Counted from the first letter of the stretch, positions 1 to 9,310 are shown. The stretch: 64,000 nucleotides of DNA from Acrocarpospora phusangensis (GCF_016862995.1 NZ_BOOA01000010.1:95611-159610), one strand, 5' to 3'. Program-made: numbers and translations. Notes: generated by a model from the letters alone, not told the origin.

Positions 1-1
1 C

Positions 2-598
2 CAGGTCACCATCGGCCGCGAGACGTTCCGGGTGCCCGAGCCGTTCCTGGTCATGGCGACCGAGAACCCGATCGAGTCGGAGGGCACCTACCCGCTGCCC
101 GAGGCGCAGGTGGACCGGTTCATGATGAAGGTCCTCGTCGACTACCCCGCCGGCGCCGAGGAGCACGCGATCGTCGACCGCGCGCTCCGGCCGCCGGAGC
201 CGACCCGGGCCATCCTGACCACCGACGACCTGATCGGGATGCAGGCACGCGTCCGGGAGGTGTACGTCGACCCCAGCATCGTCGACTACGCCGTGCGCCT
301 GGTCACCGTGACCCGCGCCCTGGGCAACGCCGGGCTCGGCCAGCTGGAGCGGTACGTCAACTACGGGGCGAGTCCCCGCGCCTCGATCGCGCTCGTGATC
401 GGCGCACGCGCCCTCGCGTTCCTGCGCGGCCGCGGCTACGTGCTCCCCTACGACGTCATCGAACTCGCCCTCGACGTGCTCCGCCATCGGATCGTGCTCT
501 CGTACGAGGCCCTCGCCGACGACGTGGACGCCGACACGATCGTGACGAGCGTGCTCGGGGCCGTACGGGTGCCCGACGCCGTCCTCCAGGACCGCTGA
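2..598 (+). CDS. MoxR-family AAA+ ATPase, C-terminal part (5' end outside window)
   Basis: The reading frame is already open at base 2, so this is the C-terminal ~198 residues of a MoxR ATPase. Visible are the sensor-1 stretch VMATENPIESEGTYPLPEAQ, the arginine-finger region DRFMMKV, and the C-terminal lid with YVNYGASPRAS, which is characteristic of MoxR. MoxR proteins are cytoplasmic chaperone-like ATPases that work with VWA-domain partners. The gene ends 4 bases before a DUF58 gene, and two VWA membrane proteins follow, which is the usual moxR-DUF58-batA-batB layout. The Walker A and B motifs lie upstream and cannot be checked. Confidence 0.93.
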   Translation, partial: QVTIGRETFRVPEPFLVMATENPIESEGTYPLPEAQVDRFMMKVLVDYPAGAEEHAIVDRALRPPEPTRAILTTDDLIGMQARVREVYVDPSIVDYAVRLVTVTRALGNAGLGQLERYVNYGASPRASIALVIGARALAFLRGRGYVLPYDVIELALDVLRHRIVLSYEALADDVDADTIVTSVLGAVRVPDAVLQDR

Positions 599-602
599 TC
601 CG

Positions 603-1484
603 ATGCGGGCCCCCGAGAAACTCCTGCTCCGCCTGGAATGGCGGGTCGTCCGCCGTCTCGACGGGCGGCTCCAGGGCGGCCACCGTACGGTGCACCGGGG
701 GGCGGGGACCGACTTCGCCGGGCTGCGCGCGTACGTGGAGGGCGACGACGCGCGCCACATCGACTGGAACGTCACCGCCCGGCTGAACGAGGCGCACCTC
801 AGGCAGTTCAACGAGGACCGCGAGATGACGGTCTGGCTGGCGCTCGACCGGTCGGCGTCGATGGCGGCGGGCCGGCCGGGACGCGGCAAGCACGAGGTCC
901 TGGCGGAGCTGACGCTGGTCCTCGCCCGGCTGTTCTCCCGGGGCGGCAACCGGGTCGGCGCCCTGCTCTTCGACACGGGCGTGCTGCGGGTCGTACCGCC
1001 CGGCACGGAACGCAGGCACGTGCTGCGCATCGGCGCCGAGCTGGAGCGCACCGCCGGCACGAACAGCGGCCGGACGACCGATCTGGCCGAGATGCTGGAC
1101 GCGGTGGCGCGCCTGGCCCGGCGCCGCAGCCTGGTCGTCGTCGTCTCCGACTTCATCGGCGAGGGCGACTGGGAACGCTCGCTGCTGCGCCTGGCGCGAC
1201 GGCACGAGGTCGTCGCCCTCCGCATCGTGGACACCGCGGACGACGAACTGCCGGAGGCCGGGCTCATCGTGGTGGAGGACGCGGAGACCGGCGAGCAGCT
1301 CATCGTCGACTCCGGCGACCCGCTGTTCCAGGTCCGCTTCCGCGAGGCCGTCAGCGCCCGCGACGCCCGGCTGGCGGACGGCATGCGCGAGGCGGGTGTG
1401 CCGGTCCACCGCGTCGACACCGCTCGCGACCTGGCCGAGACGCTCGTCGAGGTCGTCGCCCGGACCCGGGACCGGCGCGCGTGA
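603..1484 (+). CDS. DUF58 domain protein (MoxR-associated, VWA-like)
   Basis: A 293-residue cytoplasmic protein. The family signature appears around residues 50-75 (the IDWNVTAR and LRQFNEDRE stretches) and is followed by an intact VWA metal-binding motif, DRSAS, in LALDRSASM. DUF58 proteins accompany MoxR ATPases and VWA proteins and are thought to be their client or adaptor, but no reaction is established. The ATG at 603 lies just after the MoxR stop. The 3' end overlaps the GTG start of the next gene by 4 bases, so the cluster is an operon. Confidence 0.92.
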   Translation: MRAPEKLLLRLEWRVVRRLDGRLQGGHRTVHRGAGTDFAGLRAYVEGDDARHIDWNVTARLNEAHLRQFNEDREMTVWLALDRSASMAAGRPGRGKHEVLAELTLVLARLFSRGGNRVGALLFDTGVLRVVPPGTERRHVLRIGAELERTAGTNSGRTTDLAEMLDAVARLARRRSLVVVVSDFIGEGDWERSLLRLARRHEVVALRIVDTADDELPEAGLIVVEDAETGEQLIVDSGDPLFQVRFREAVSARDARLADGMREAGVPVHRVDTARDLAETLVEVVARTRDRRA

Positions 1485-2422
1485 ACCTCTATCTTCTGGC
1501 CCTCGGCTTACTCGTCACCGCGGCGCTCGCCGCCGTGGCCGTCGTCTTCGCGCGCCGCCGGTCGGCCGCCTGGGCCGCCGCCGGGATCATCGCGCCGAAC
1601 CGGCGTACGCAGCTGGGCACCTGGTTCACCCTCGGCGGCCTCGCGGTGCTCGCGATCGCCGTCGCCGGTCCGACCGCGTACGTGCCCGTGCCCCGGGCCT
1701 CCGGCACGGTGATCCTGGCCATGGACGTCTCCGCGAGCATGGGCGCCGACGACATCGCGCCCAGCAGGCTCGCGGCGGCGCAGCGGGCGGCGCGGTCGTT
1801 CATCCAGGCGCAGCCGGCCAGCGTCGACATCGGTGTCGTCGCGTTCGAGCGGGGCGCGCTCACCACCGCGCGCCCGGACGCCGACCACACCGCCGCGCTG
1901 GCGGCGATCGACCGCCTGAAGGTCACCGGCGGCACCTCGCTGGGGGGCGCCATCCTCGCCTCCCTCACCGCGATCACCGGCAAGAGGATCGCCATCGCGC
2001 GCGACGACGACACCGTCCCCGACATCGGGTACTGGCCGTCGGCGACCATCGTGATGTTCTCCGACGGCCAGGACCTGGGCGGGAACGTCGACAGCGCCGT
2101 GGCGGTGGCCGAGCAGGCGGGTGTGCGCATCCACACCGTCGGCATCGGCACCGCCGCCGGGACCGCGGTGAAGGTCGACGGGTTCAGCCTGCAGACCGCG
2201 CTCGACGAGGACGCGCTGACGTCGATCGCGCAGGCCACGCGCGGCACGTACTATCCCGGCTCCGACACGGGCCGGCTCGACGGGATCGCCTCGACGATCG
2301 ATCTGCGGCTCACCGTCAGCGACGAGCCGCTTCCCCTCGCGGGCGCGTTCATCGCGGTCGCCCTCGCCCTGCTCACCGCGGGGTCGGCGCTCACCGTCTT
2401 CCGTACCGGGCGGGTGGTCTGA
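1481..2422 (+). CDS. VWA domain membrane protein (BatA-like)
   Basis: A 313-residue protein starting at the GTG at 1481, which overlaps the DUF58 stop as GTGA. A transmembrane segment at residues ~2-22, a second at ~45-65 and a last one near the C terminus (GAFIAVALALLTAGSALTVF) frame a VWA domain. Its MIDAS motif DVSAS is seen in AMDVSASMGADD, with a later SDGQD loop. This is the usual topology of BatA/BatB proteins, with the VWA domain outside the membrane. The frame stays open upstream to 638, but that part is out of frame with DUF58 and compositionally wrong. Confidence 0.9.
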   Translation: MNLYLLALGLLVTAALAAVAVVFARRRSAAWAAAGIIAPNRRTQLGTWFTLGGLAVLAIAVAGPTAYVPVPRASGTVILAMDVSASMGADDIAPSRLAAAQRAARSFIQAQPASVDIGVVAFERGALTTARPDADHTAALAAIDRLKVTGGTSLGGAILASLTAITGKRIAIARDDDTVPDIGYWPSATIVMFSDGQDLGGNVDSAVAVAEQAGVRIHTVGIGTAAGTAVKVDGFSLQTALDEDALTSIAQATRGTYYPGSDTGRLDGIASTIDLRLTVSDEPLPLAGAFIAVALALLTAGSALTVFRTGRVV

Positions 2423-3511
2423 ATGTCCTTCACGTGGCCCTGGGCGTTGTCCGCCCTCCTGGCCGTCCCGCTGGTGTTCGCGATCTGGTGGCTGACGCGG
2501 CGGCGGCGCCGGCGCGCGGCGATCCGGGTCACCTCGGTCGCGCTGGTCCGGGTGGCGCTGCCCGGACGGACCCGCTGGCGGCGGTGGATCCCGGCGGCGC
2601 TGCTCGCGGCGGGGCTCCTCGTGCTCGGCCTCGGCGCGGCCCGTCCGCAGGCGACCGTGCCGGTGCCGATGGACTCGGCGACGATCCTGCTCTCCCTCGA
2701 CACCTCGGGCTCCATGTGCTCCACCGACGTGGACCCGAACCGCATCACCGCCGCCAAGGAAGCCGCCGCGGACTTCATCCGCTCCCAGGAGGGAGGGCCG
2801 CGCATCGGCCTGGTCACCTTCGCGGGCAACGCGGGCCTCGTCGTCCCCCCGACGGAGGACACGCAGGCGCTGCTCGACGCGCTCGAGGGCCTGATCACCT
2901 CGCGGGGCACCGCGATCGGCCAGGCCATCCTCACCTCGCTCGACGCCATCGCGGAGATCGACCCCTCGGTAGCCCCGATCGGCGCCGATCCCGTGGACCG
3001 GGGGGAGGGTTTCGCGAGCAGCGCGATCGTGGTGCTCACCGACGGGGCGAACACCCAGGGCGTGCAGCCGGAGACGGCCGCCCAGGAGGCCGCTCTCCGC
3101 CGCGTACGGGTCTTCACGATCGGGTTCGGCACCACCACGCCCGCGCCCATGGTGTGCGACGGCAGGCAGTTCGACGGCGGCTTCGGTTTCGGCCGTCCCG
3201 GCGGGGGCGGGTTCGACCGGGGGCGCGGGCGGCTGGCCATCGACGAGGGCTCTCTCAAGGAGGTCGCCGACACCACCGGAGGGGCATACTACCGCGCGCA
3301 GAACGCCGACCAGCTCCAGGCGGCCCTGGGCAAACTGCCGGGCACGTTCACCGTCGTCCAGGAGAACGTCGACGTCGCCGCCTGGTTCGCCGCCATCGGC
3401 GGCCTGTTCATCGCGTCCGCCGTGGCGCTCTCGCTCTGGTGGAACAACCGGCCTTCCGGGGGAATCGCGACAGTCCGGGCGACGGGCGGCGCACCCGGCC
3501 GCGGCGGATGA
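2423..3511 (+). CDS. VWA domain membrane protein (BatB-like)
   Basis: A 362-residue protein whose ATG directly follows the previous stop. Two N-terminal membrane segments (residues ~5-25 and ~55-75) precede a VWA domain with MIDAS motif DTSGS (SLDTSGSMCSTD) and a later TDGANTQG loop. A glycine-rich linker (FGFGRPGGGGFDRGRG) and a C-terminal membrane segment (WFAAIGGLFIASAVALSLW) follow. With the BatA-like protein it probably forms a membrane complex acted on by MoxR; the substrate is unknown. It is the last gene of the operon and converges on the VOC gene 12 bases away. Confidence 0.91.
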   Translation: MSFTWPWALSALLAVPLVFAIWWLTRRRRRRAAIRVTSVALVRVALPGRTRWRRWIPAALLAAGLLVLGLGAARPQATVPVPMDSATILLSLDTSGSMCSTDVDPNRITAAKEAAADFIRSQEGGPRIGLVTFAGNAGLVVPPTEDTQALLDALEGLITSRGTAIGQAILTSLDAIAEIDPSVAPIGADPVDRGEGFASSAIVVLTDGANTQGVQPETAAQEAALRRVRVFTIGFGTTTPAPMVCDGRQFDGGFGFGRPGGGGFDRGRGRLAIDEGSLKEVADTTGGAYYRAQNADQLQAALGKLPGTFTVVQENVDVAAWFAAIGGLFIASAVALSLWWNNRPSGGIATVRATGGAPGRGG

Positions 3512-3523
3512 TCCCGTTCGGTC

Positions 3524-3913
3524 CTACGAGAGCGTCACGATCTGGATCAGGTTCCCGCAGGTGTCGTCGAAGACCGCCATGGTCACCGGCCCGGCCTCCA
3601 TCGGCTCCTGCGTGAACGTCACCCCCAGCCCGCTCAGCCGCTCGAACTCCTTGTGCACGTCCGCGACCATGAACGAGGTCGCCGGGATGCCGTCGGCCAC
3701 CAGCCCCTCCTTGTACGGCTTGACCACGGGATGCCCGCTCGGCTCCAGCACCAACTCCGTGCCGTCCGGGTCCTCCGGTGAGACGACCGTCAGCCACCGG
3801 GTGTCCTCGCCCACCGGGATGTCGTTCTTCTTGATGAAGCCGAGCACCTCGGTGTAGAAGTCGAGGGCCTTCTGCTGGTCGTCCACGAACACGCTGGTGA
3901 CGTAGATCTTCAC
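3524..3913 (-). CDS. VOC (glyoxalase/bleomycin-resistance fold) protein
   Basis: A 129-residue protein with the VOC pattern: a VKIYVTSVFVDD start, FYTEVLGF helix, WLTVVSPEDPDGTELVLEP strand region, and the second half ending in MAVFDDTCGNLIQIV, with a probable metal-ligand glutamate in the first half. Similar small VOC proteins are often encoded with ArsR regulators and annotated as glyoxalases; the substrate cannot be told from sequence. The GTG start at 3913 overlaps the stop of the upstream ArsR gene (GTGA). The open frame continues upstream to 4222, but only as a shadow of the ArsR gene. Confidence 0.9.
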   Translation of the reverse strand: MKIYVTSVFVDDQQKALDFYTEVLGFIKKNDIPVGEDTRWLTVVSPEDPDGTELVLEPSGHPVVKPYKEGLVADGIPATSFMVADVHKEFERLSGLGVTFTQEPMEAGPVTMAVFDDTCGNLIQIVTLS

Positions 3914-4197
3914 GGTTCCTGTCCTTTCCTGGTGACGGGCCACCGCTCGAAGATGGCGGCCAGCGGAGTGGTGTCGAGATGGTGGAACTTGTACCGCCCC
4001 TGCTTGCGCGTGATGACCAGCCCGGCCTCCTCCAGCACCGCCAGATGCTGGGACACGGCCTGCCGGGTCAGGCCCAGCTGGTGCCGGCTCGTCAGGCGGA
4101 CGCAGATCTCGAACAGGGTCTGGCCGTCGCGTTCGGCCAGCTCGTCGAGAATGGTCCGCCGGGTGGGGTCGGCGAGGGCCTTGAAGACGTCGCCCAT
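3910..4197 (-). CDS. ArsR-family winged-helix transcriptional regulator
   Basis: A 95-residue regulator with the classical ArsR core: KALADPTRRTILDELAERDGQ, then the recognition helix LTRQAVSQHLAVLEEAGLV, then the wing ITRKQGRYKFHHLD. No cysteine metal-sensing motif is visible, so a metal sensor is unlikely; this sub-type usually controls an adjacent VOC or SRPBCC gene. It is first in a two-gene transcript, with the VOC gene translationally coupled. A second ArsR of the same general class (50177-50524) is paired with an SRPBCC gene elsewhere in the window. Confidence 0.93.
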   Translation of the reverse strand: MGDVFKALADPTRRTILDELAERDGQTLFEICVRLTSRHQLGLTRQAVSQHLAVLEEAGLVITRKQGRYKFHHLDTTPLAAIFERWPVTRKGQEP

Positions 4198-4243
4198 GCG
4201 GAGACAATAGGCAAGCCGTCACTTGCCTGTCAATGCGCGCACC

Positions 4244-7200
4244 TCACGCTCCGGAATGCAGGTAGCCGGCCCATAGGGACGGGGTACCGGGGAATCTGTC
4301 CCGGATGCTCCGCACCGCGTGGTGCAGAGCGCAGGCGGCGCTCCCGGCGTCCACACTGCCGTCCTCGGCGACGATCCCGGCGTAGAAGGCCTCGGCGACG
4401 CGGACGGCCACGTCGTCGTCGATCTCCCAGAGAGAGCCGACGACATGCGGGAACCCGGCGAGCTGGCAGGCGGAAGACAGGTGGATGGCCTCGTCCAGCA
4501 GCCTGGCGGCCCCGGTGAACGCGGTACGGCAGGCCGACAGGTAGGCCAGTTGCGCGTGGTCGAGCCGCAGCGACGCCAGACTCGCCACCGTGAGCGGTTC
4601 CTCGGCGTGGTCGCGCAGCAGGAGCCGGCTGCGGGAGGGGTCGGTCGGGTGGCTCTCCCCGTGGCAGGCGAAGTGCGCGACCGTACAGCCGGGCAGCTGG
4701 GCGAGGACGGTGGCCTTCGTCGGGACGGCGCGGCCCGCCTCCGCGGCGGGCTCGGCGAGCAGCACGGACGCGGGCAGGCGGGTACGCACCAGCGCGGCTT
4801 CGGCCCGGACGTAGTCGAGCCGTCCTTCATCGGGCAGCCCGGGGGTCGTGGACATGGCGACGATCAGTGCCTTCGGCGCCGCGGAGCGCCGGGCCGGGTT
4901 CCGGCGGGCCTGACCCAAGGCCCGGACGGTCGGCGTGTAGGACGAGACGACGCGGTCCAGGACGGTACGGCGGGCCGCCCCGCCGGGCGGGTCGGTGTGA
5001 TGACCGGCCGCGTGGACGGGCAGCTGACCGAGCAGTCCTCCGGGCGCCCACCACACCCGGGGCCACGTCCCGTCCGCCGGGGGCGTGTCGTGGTGGCCGA
5101 GGGCGCCGAGCACGGGTCCGGCCGCCTCGTCCCACAGCCAGCCGAGCACGTCGCGCAGCTTCGCCTGCGCCGCCAGGCGATCGGCGTCCGGGTCCGTCGT
5201 CGCGGCCAGGGCCCGATGGAACTCGCCGACCCGCCGGACCACCGTCGCGTGGTCGAGGCCGGGAAGTTCCACGTGGCTGATGCCATCGGCCGTCACCAGC
5301 AGCGCGTCGCTGCGGTGCGGGCTGACGTTGAAGACCGCCACCGGACCGGCCGCGGCCTGGGCGACCAGGTCCTCGGCGGCCGGGGCGAGGGCGAAATCCG
5401 CGAAGCCGTCCAGGGCCCGGATGCGGGCCAGCACCGTGGCGAACTCGGCGGCCAGCGCATGCCGGTCCACGGGTTGTCGCCAGGTCGCCTCGTGGCTTGC
5501 CGGGAACACGTCGAGCAGGTCGCGCAACTCGGCGAAGCGGGCCGCGAGCGCCGGATGACGCCGCCGCAGTTCACCTGAGTCGCCGCGCGTGTCCAAGGCC
5601 TGGCCGAGCAGTACCGCGCGGCCCATCTCCAGCAGGGACAGCGCCCGTCCGGCGGCCGTGTCCCGAGCGGCGAGGGCCAGGGCGGCCGCGTCGGCCGCCA
5701 GCCCGGCGAATCCGCCGATCGTGTACTGCTGATCGGCCCGCTCCAGTTCGCGCGGGACCACCTGGGGCAGCAGCCGCACCGCGGTCTCCAGCAGGTCGGC
5801 GGCCCGGCCGGGCTCGCCGGAGCCGAGCAACGAGGCGGCCATGCCCGCCGCCCGGATCCGAGCGGACGCGGGAGCGGAAGTCACCCGGGTCGCCAGCGCG
5901 CAGGCCGAAACCGCCTCGTCCCGGTCGGCCCGGACGCCGGTGCGCAGGTGGCGGTGGCGCAGGGCGGCGCCGAGCGCACTCAGATAGAACGCCCGATCGG
6001 GACGGTCGGCGGGAGTGACCTCCACCGCCGTCCGGCCGGCCGTTATCGCGGCGTCGAGGTCGGCGCGGGCATCCGTGCGCTCGTAGCGAGTCAGCAGGGC
6101 GACGCCGAGGTTCGACAGCATCCCCGCCCGCTGGGGGTGATCGGCCGGGGTCGCGGCCACGGCGGCCCGACCGGCGTCGACGGCGCCGTCCAGGTCCGCG
6201 GGGTCCCCGCTGTGGTGGTGGCGCGAGCGCAGGGCGATACCGAGGTTCGACAGCATCGGCGCCCGCTGGGGGTGGTCGGCCGGGGTCGCGGCCACGGCCG
6301 CCCGGCTGGCCTCGATCGCTGCGTCCAGGTCCTCTGAGCGCCCGGTGCGATGAAACCGCAGCCGGAGCACGACGCCTAGATTGTCGAGGATGTCCGGCTG
6401 CCCGGCCGAGGTGGCCGCCACCGCGGCTTCGAGGGCGTGCACAGCGCCGTCGAGGTCCGCGGTTGCGCCGGTGTGCTCGAACCGGGCCTGCAGCGCGCCG
6501 GCCAAGTTGTTCAGGGTGACCGCTCGGTCGGGGTGGCCGGGCGGGGTCGCGGCCGCGGCGGCCCGACCGGCGTCGACCGCCGCGTTCAGATCCGCCAGCG
6601 TGCCCAGGCGCTGGTACCGGGTGTTCAGCGCGCCCGCCAGGTTGCTCAGATACAGCGCCCGATCCGGGTGCCCGGCAGGGGTGGCGGCCACCGCGGCTTG
6701 GACGCTCACGATGGCGGCGTCCAGATCGGGCATGGTCCCGGTGCGTGAGAACCGTTCCGTGAGCGCGCCCGCGAGGACGTTGACGGCGGTCAGCCGGTCG
6801 GGATGCCAGGCGGGGATGGCGTCGAGCGCCTCCCGGCCGGCCCGGATCGCCTCGTCGAGGTCGGCCGCGACGCCGTGGCGCTCGAAGCGGAGCCGCAGGG
6901 CGTTCGCCAGGGCGGCCAGCATGCTCGCCCGCTCGGGGCCGGCCGCGGCGTCCGCGACGGCGGCTCGGGCGCTTCGGATCGCCTCCGCCAGGTCCGCGTC
7001 GGCCCCGCTCAGCTCGAATCGCGATTGCAGCGACACGCTGAGATTGTGCAGGTGGCCGGCTCGTTCCTGACGGTCGCCGGTGGCGTCGGCCGCGGCGCGT
7101 CCGGCGTTGACGGCTTCGTCGAGGTCGGCGAGGGAGCCGGTGAGCTCGAAGCGGTCCTGGAGCGCGCCCGCCAGGATGCCGAGCGGTCCGCCCCGGGGGA

Positions 7201-7624
7201 AGTCGGCGGGCATGGTGCCGACGATGCGCCGCCAGAGATCGATCGCGGAGGTGAGTTCCTCAGGACCGGCCGCGTCGTCGGGCAGGTGGCGGCTGGCGAC
7301 GGCGGCGGCCTGGGCGGCGATGAAGGGCACCAGGTCGTCGGGCAGGTCGTCCGGGGCGACGCCGGCGATGAAACACGTCGCGAACATGCCGACGGCGGCG
7401 GTCAGATCCGGGCGGCCCGCATCCCCCGGCTGCGCCGTCGCCCGATACCAGTGCAGCCAGCCCAGCAGGTAGTGGGCGGGCAGGTCGTCGTCGTCCATCA
7501 TCCCGGCGAGCCGGTGCGCCGCCGTGAGCGCGCTCGGCTCCAGCACCACGGGCAGGTCCTGCGCGTCGTTCACGCTCTCGACCCGGGCCCGCACCGCCGC
7601 CAGCAGTTCTTCCCGCTCGCCCAT
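4244..7624 (-). CDS. TPR-repeat protein with C-terminal CHAT (caspase-like) domain
   Basis: A 1126-residue protein. Residues ~150-610 hold about ten TPR-like repeats with a 44-residue period and the motif LSNLG-AL--R----G--ADLD-AI---RAAVAATPADHP-RA. A linker follows, then a CHAT domain over roughly the last 350 residues. The catalytic dyad appears intact: His988 in FACHGES and Cys1032 in LSACRT, with the downstream GSLWEIDD motif. CHAT domains are caspase-like cysteine peptidases that act as effectors in prokaryotic immunity and signalling, and TPRs usually hold partners or targets. The ATG start lies 137 bp from a divergent operon encoding a small Cys-rich protein, a membrane protein and a kinase. 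Several repeats are nearly identical at DNA level, suggesting a changeable repeat number. Substrate unknown. Confidence 0.92.
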   Translation of the reverse strand: MGEREELLAAVRARVESVNDAQDLPVVLEPSALTAAHRLAGMMDDDDLPAHYLLGWLHWYRATAQPGDAGRPDLTAAVGMFATCFIAGVAPDDLPDDLVPFIAAQAAAVASRHLPDDAAGPEELTSAIDLWRRIVGTMPADFPRGGPLGILAGALQDRFELTGSLADLDEAVNAGRAAADATGDRQERAGHLHNLSVSLQSRFELSGADADLAEAIRSARAAVADAAAGPERASMLAALANALRLRFERHGVAADLDEAIRAGREALDAIPAWHPDRLTAVNVLAGALTERFSRTGTMPDLDAAIVSVQAAVAATPAGHPDRALYLSNLAGALNTRYQRLGTLADLNAAVDAGRAAAAATPPGHPDRAVTLNNLAGALQARFEHTGATADLDGAVHALEAAVAATSAGQPDILDNLGVVLRLRFHRTGRSEDLDAAIEASRAAVAATPADHPQRAPMLSNLGIALRSRHHHSGDPADLDGAVDAGRAAVAATPADHPQRAGMLSNLGVALLTRYERTDARADLDAAITAGRTAVEVTPADRPDRAFYLSALGAALRHRHLRTGVRADRDEAVSACALATRVTSAPASARIRAAGMAASLLGSGEPGRAADLLETAVRLLPQVVPRELERADQQYTIGGFAGLAADAAALALAARDTAAGRALSLLEMGRAVLLGQALDTRGDSGELRRRHPALAARFAELRDLLDVFPASHEATWRQPVDRHALAAEFATVLARIRALDGFADFALAPAAEDLVAQAAAGPVAVFNVSPHRSDALLVTADGISHVELPGLDHATVVRRVGEFHRALAATTDPDADRLAAQAKLRDVLGWLWDEAAGPVLGALGHHDTPPADGTWPRVWWAPGGLLGQLPVHAAGHHTDPPGGAARRTVLDRVVSSYTPTVRALGQARRNPARRSAAPKALIVAMSTTPGLPDEGRLDYVRAEAALVRTRLPASVLLAEPAAEAGRAVPTKATVLAQLPGCTVAHFACHGESHPTDPSRSRLLLRDHAEEPLTVASLASLRLDHAQLAYLSACRTAFTGAARLLDEAIHLSSACQLAGFPHVVGSLWEIDDDVAVRVAEAFYAGIVAEDGSVDAGSAACALHHAVRSIRDRFPGTPSLWAGYLHSGA

Positions 7625-7761
7625 CGGCCTCCTTATGCACTGTAGGTGAGGCTAATCCCACTCTGGGTGGAGCGGCGGCGGGTTGCTGGGTAGGATCTGG
7701 TCGCCGTACCGGAAACGGGTGCCAGTGGCCGGCTCAGGCGGCCGGGCGGGAGGAGGCATCG

Positions 7762-8148
7762 GTGGCTGAGCGCGGCGAGGAGGCGGCCGACCGGACCGCG
7801 GACGGCCTGGCGTACGTGTGCGGGAGGCTGACGGTCATCCGCGCCGAACTCGAAGGGCACGACGGCACCGGTGACGCGTCCGCGCTGGACCGGCTTCTGG
7901 ACGCGGTCCGCCGGGGCGGAGACGTGGCCGGACCGCTGGAGGAGCTGCACGACGCGTTGCGGGTGGCCGGGGACGCCCTCGGCGTCCACTCCCACACCCG
8001 CGGGCTGACGCCCGCCGGCATCGGCGGCCGAGCGGAGATCGTCTACCTGTGTCCCGAGGGCCGGTGCTCGTCGTACCGCTGGCCGGACGCCGCCGGGCCG
8101 CCGACCTGCGAGATCGTCGGCCGCCCGCTGCGCCGGGAACGGCTCTGA
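7762..8148 (+). CDS. small Cys-containing protein next to CHAT gene (CATRA-associated-like)
   Basis: A 128-residue protein starting at GTG 7762 downstream of GGGAGGAGG. The N-terminal ~85 residues look helical and acidic. The C-terminal part carries a possible zinc-ribbon pattern: YLCPEGRC, then PPTC about 20 residues later, then a GRPL ending. From memory this resembles the small proteins of the CATRA (caspase/TPR-repeat-associated) conflict systems known from comparative genomics; I could not verify that. It is divergent from the CHAT gene and 4 bases ahead of a membrane protein gene, so a role as adaptor between sensor and CHAT effector is plausible but inferred. Confidence 0.75.
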   Translation: MAERGEEAADRTADGLAYVCGRLTVIRAELEGHDGTGDASALDRLLDAVRRGGDVAGPLEELHDALRVAGDALGVHSHTRGLTPAGIGGRAEIVYLCPEGRCSSYRWPDAAGPPTCEIVGRPLRRERL

Positions 8149-8152
8149 TGCG

Positions 8153-9097
8153 ATGAGCGCGCTGCTCGGCGAGATCGGCAGGAAACTGGCCGACGTCTGG
8201 TTCACCCTGCTGGTGCTTCCGGGCGCGCTCTACCTGGCGGTCGCCACCGCCGCGTACCGGCTCGGGCACGCGCGGCCCTTCGACATCGGCGCGCTGGCGG
8301 GTGACGTCACCACGTTCGCGGCCGGTCCCGCGGCCCGGTCGGCCGGCGGGCAGGCGCTGCTGCTCGTCGCCGCCCTGGCGGTCGCGGCGATCGCCGGTCT
8401 CGCGGCGCAGGGGCTGGGCTCGCTCCTCGAAAGGATCGTGCTGGCCGCCGACTGGCGTGCCTGGTACGGGCCGCTGTTCTGGCTGGCCGACCGGCGGGTC
8501 GCCCGGCGCCGGAAGCGCTGGCAGGCAAGGGCGGCCATCTACCATCGGCTGCGCGAGGACGCCGCCCTGGCCCGTGCGCGGGGCGGCCGCCCGGACTCTT
8601 CGCCGCGTCGCGCCGCCGGGCACGCCATGAACCGTGTCGCGGTGGAGGAACCGGACCGGCCCACCTGGACCGGCGACCGCGTGCACGCGGTGGCCGTACG
8701 GCTGGAGCGGGACCACCAACTGGATCTGGCCGTCGTCTGGCCGCATCTGTGGTTGACCCTGCCGGACCCGGTCCGCGCCGAGATCACCGCCGCCCGGCAG
8801 TCGCTCGCCCGCGCCACCACCCTCGGTGGATGGGCGATCCTGTACGCGCTGCTCACCGTCTGGTGGTGGCCGGCCGGCCTCCTGGCCGTCGTTCTCGCCG
8901 GTACGGCACGGCATCGCACCCGTGGCACCGTGGACGTCTACGCCCGGCTGCTGGAGGCCGCCACCCGCCTGCACGCCGGTGAACTGGCCCGGCGGCTGGG
9001 ACTGGAGCACGATGGGCCGCTGACGCCCGAGGTCGGCGACGCCCTCACCCGCCTGCTGCACAGCGAGCCTCCCATGCCGGCGGCCATTGACCGCTGA
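8153..9097 (+). CDS. membrane protein of unknown function in CHAT cluster
   Basis: A 314-residue protein. Hydrophobic segments lie at residues ~12-36 (VWFTLLVLPGALYLAVATAAY), ~60-85 (ALLLVAALAVAAIAGLAAQGLG) and ~220-255 (WAILYALLTVWWWPAGLLAVVLAG). A basic, Arg-rich cytoplasmic stretch sits between the second and third, and a soluble tail follows. I do not recognise a domain. It follows the small Cys-containing gene by 4 bases and likely sits in the same transcript, so it may be the membrane component (anchor or pore) of the CHAT-linked system; this is inference. Confidence 0.8.
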   Translation: MSALLGEIGRKLADVWFTLLVLPGALYLAVATAAYRLGHARPFDIGALAGDVTTFAAGPAARSAGGQALLLVAALAVAAIAGLAAQGLGSLLERIVLAADWRAWYGPLFWLADRRVARRRKRWQARAAIYHRLREDAALARARGGRPDSSPRRAAGHAMNRVAVEEPDRPTWTGDRVHAVAVRLERDHQLDLAVVWPHLWLTLPDPVRAEITAARQSLARATTLGGWAILYALLTVWWWPAGLLAVVLAGTARHRTRGTVDVYARLLEAATRLHAGELARRLGLEHDGPLTPEVGDALTRLLHSEPPMPAAIDR

Positions 9098-9310
9098 CCG
9101 AAACAAACTTACGGACCGCGCGAAAAGAACGCGCTTCCGGCTACGGGCAATCTGCGGTCTATATCTATACATGTGTAGCTAACACCGTGTTCGACCGGAT
9201 ATCGGGTTCGCAATGTTGAGGGTTATCCCTCAGGGCGCACCCCAGGAAAAGCCGTAAGCTGTGCCCTACTTCGCGTGATATGCGATCCATTCAAGTGTTC
9301 GGAGGAACGG

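Noticed and set aside
456..3615. Long ORFs opposite or in alternate frames to the MoxR/DUF58/VWA genes (e.g. 456-1409 minus, 1396-3615 plus, 2251-3276 minus)
   Set aside because: They are Arg/Pro/Gly-rich shadows caused by high GC, without ribosome sites or domains, and they fully overlap well-supported genes.
4319..7645. Plus-strand ORFs opposite the CHAT gene (e.g. 4319-5578, 6381-7070, 6803-7645)
   Set aside because: Composition and position show them to be antisense shadows of the TPR-CHAT coding sequence.
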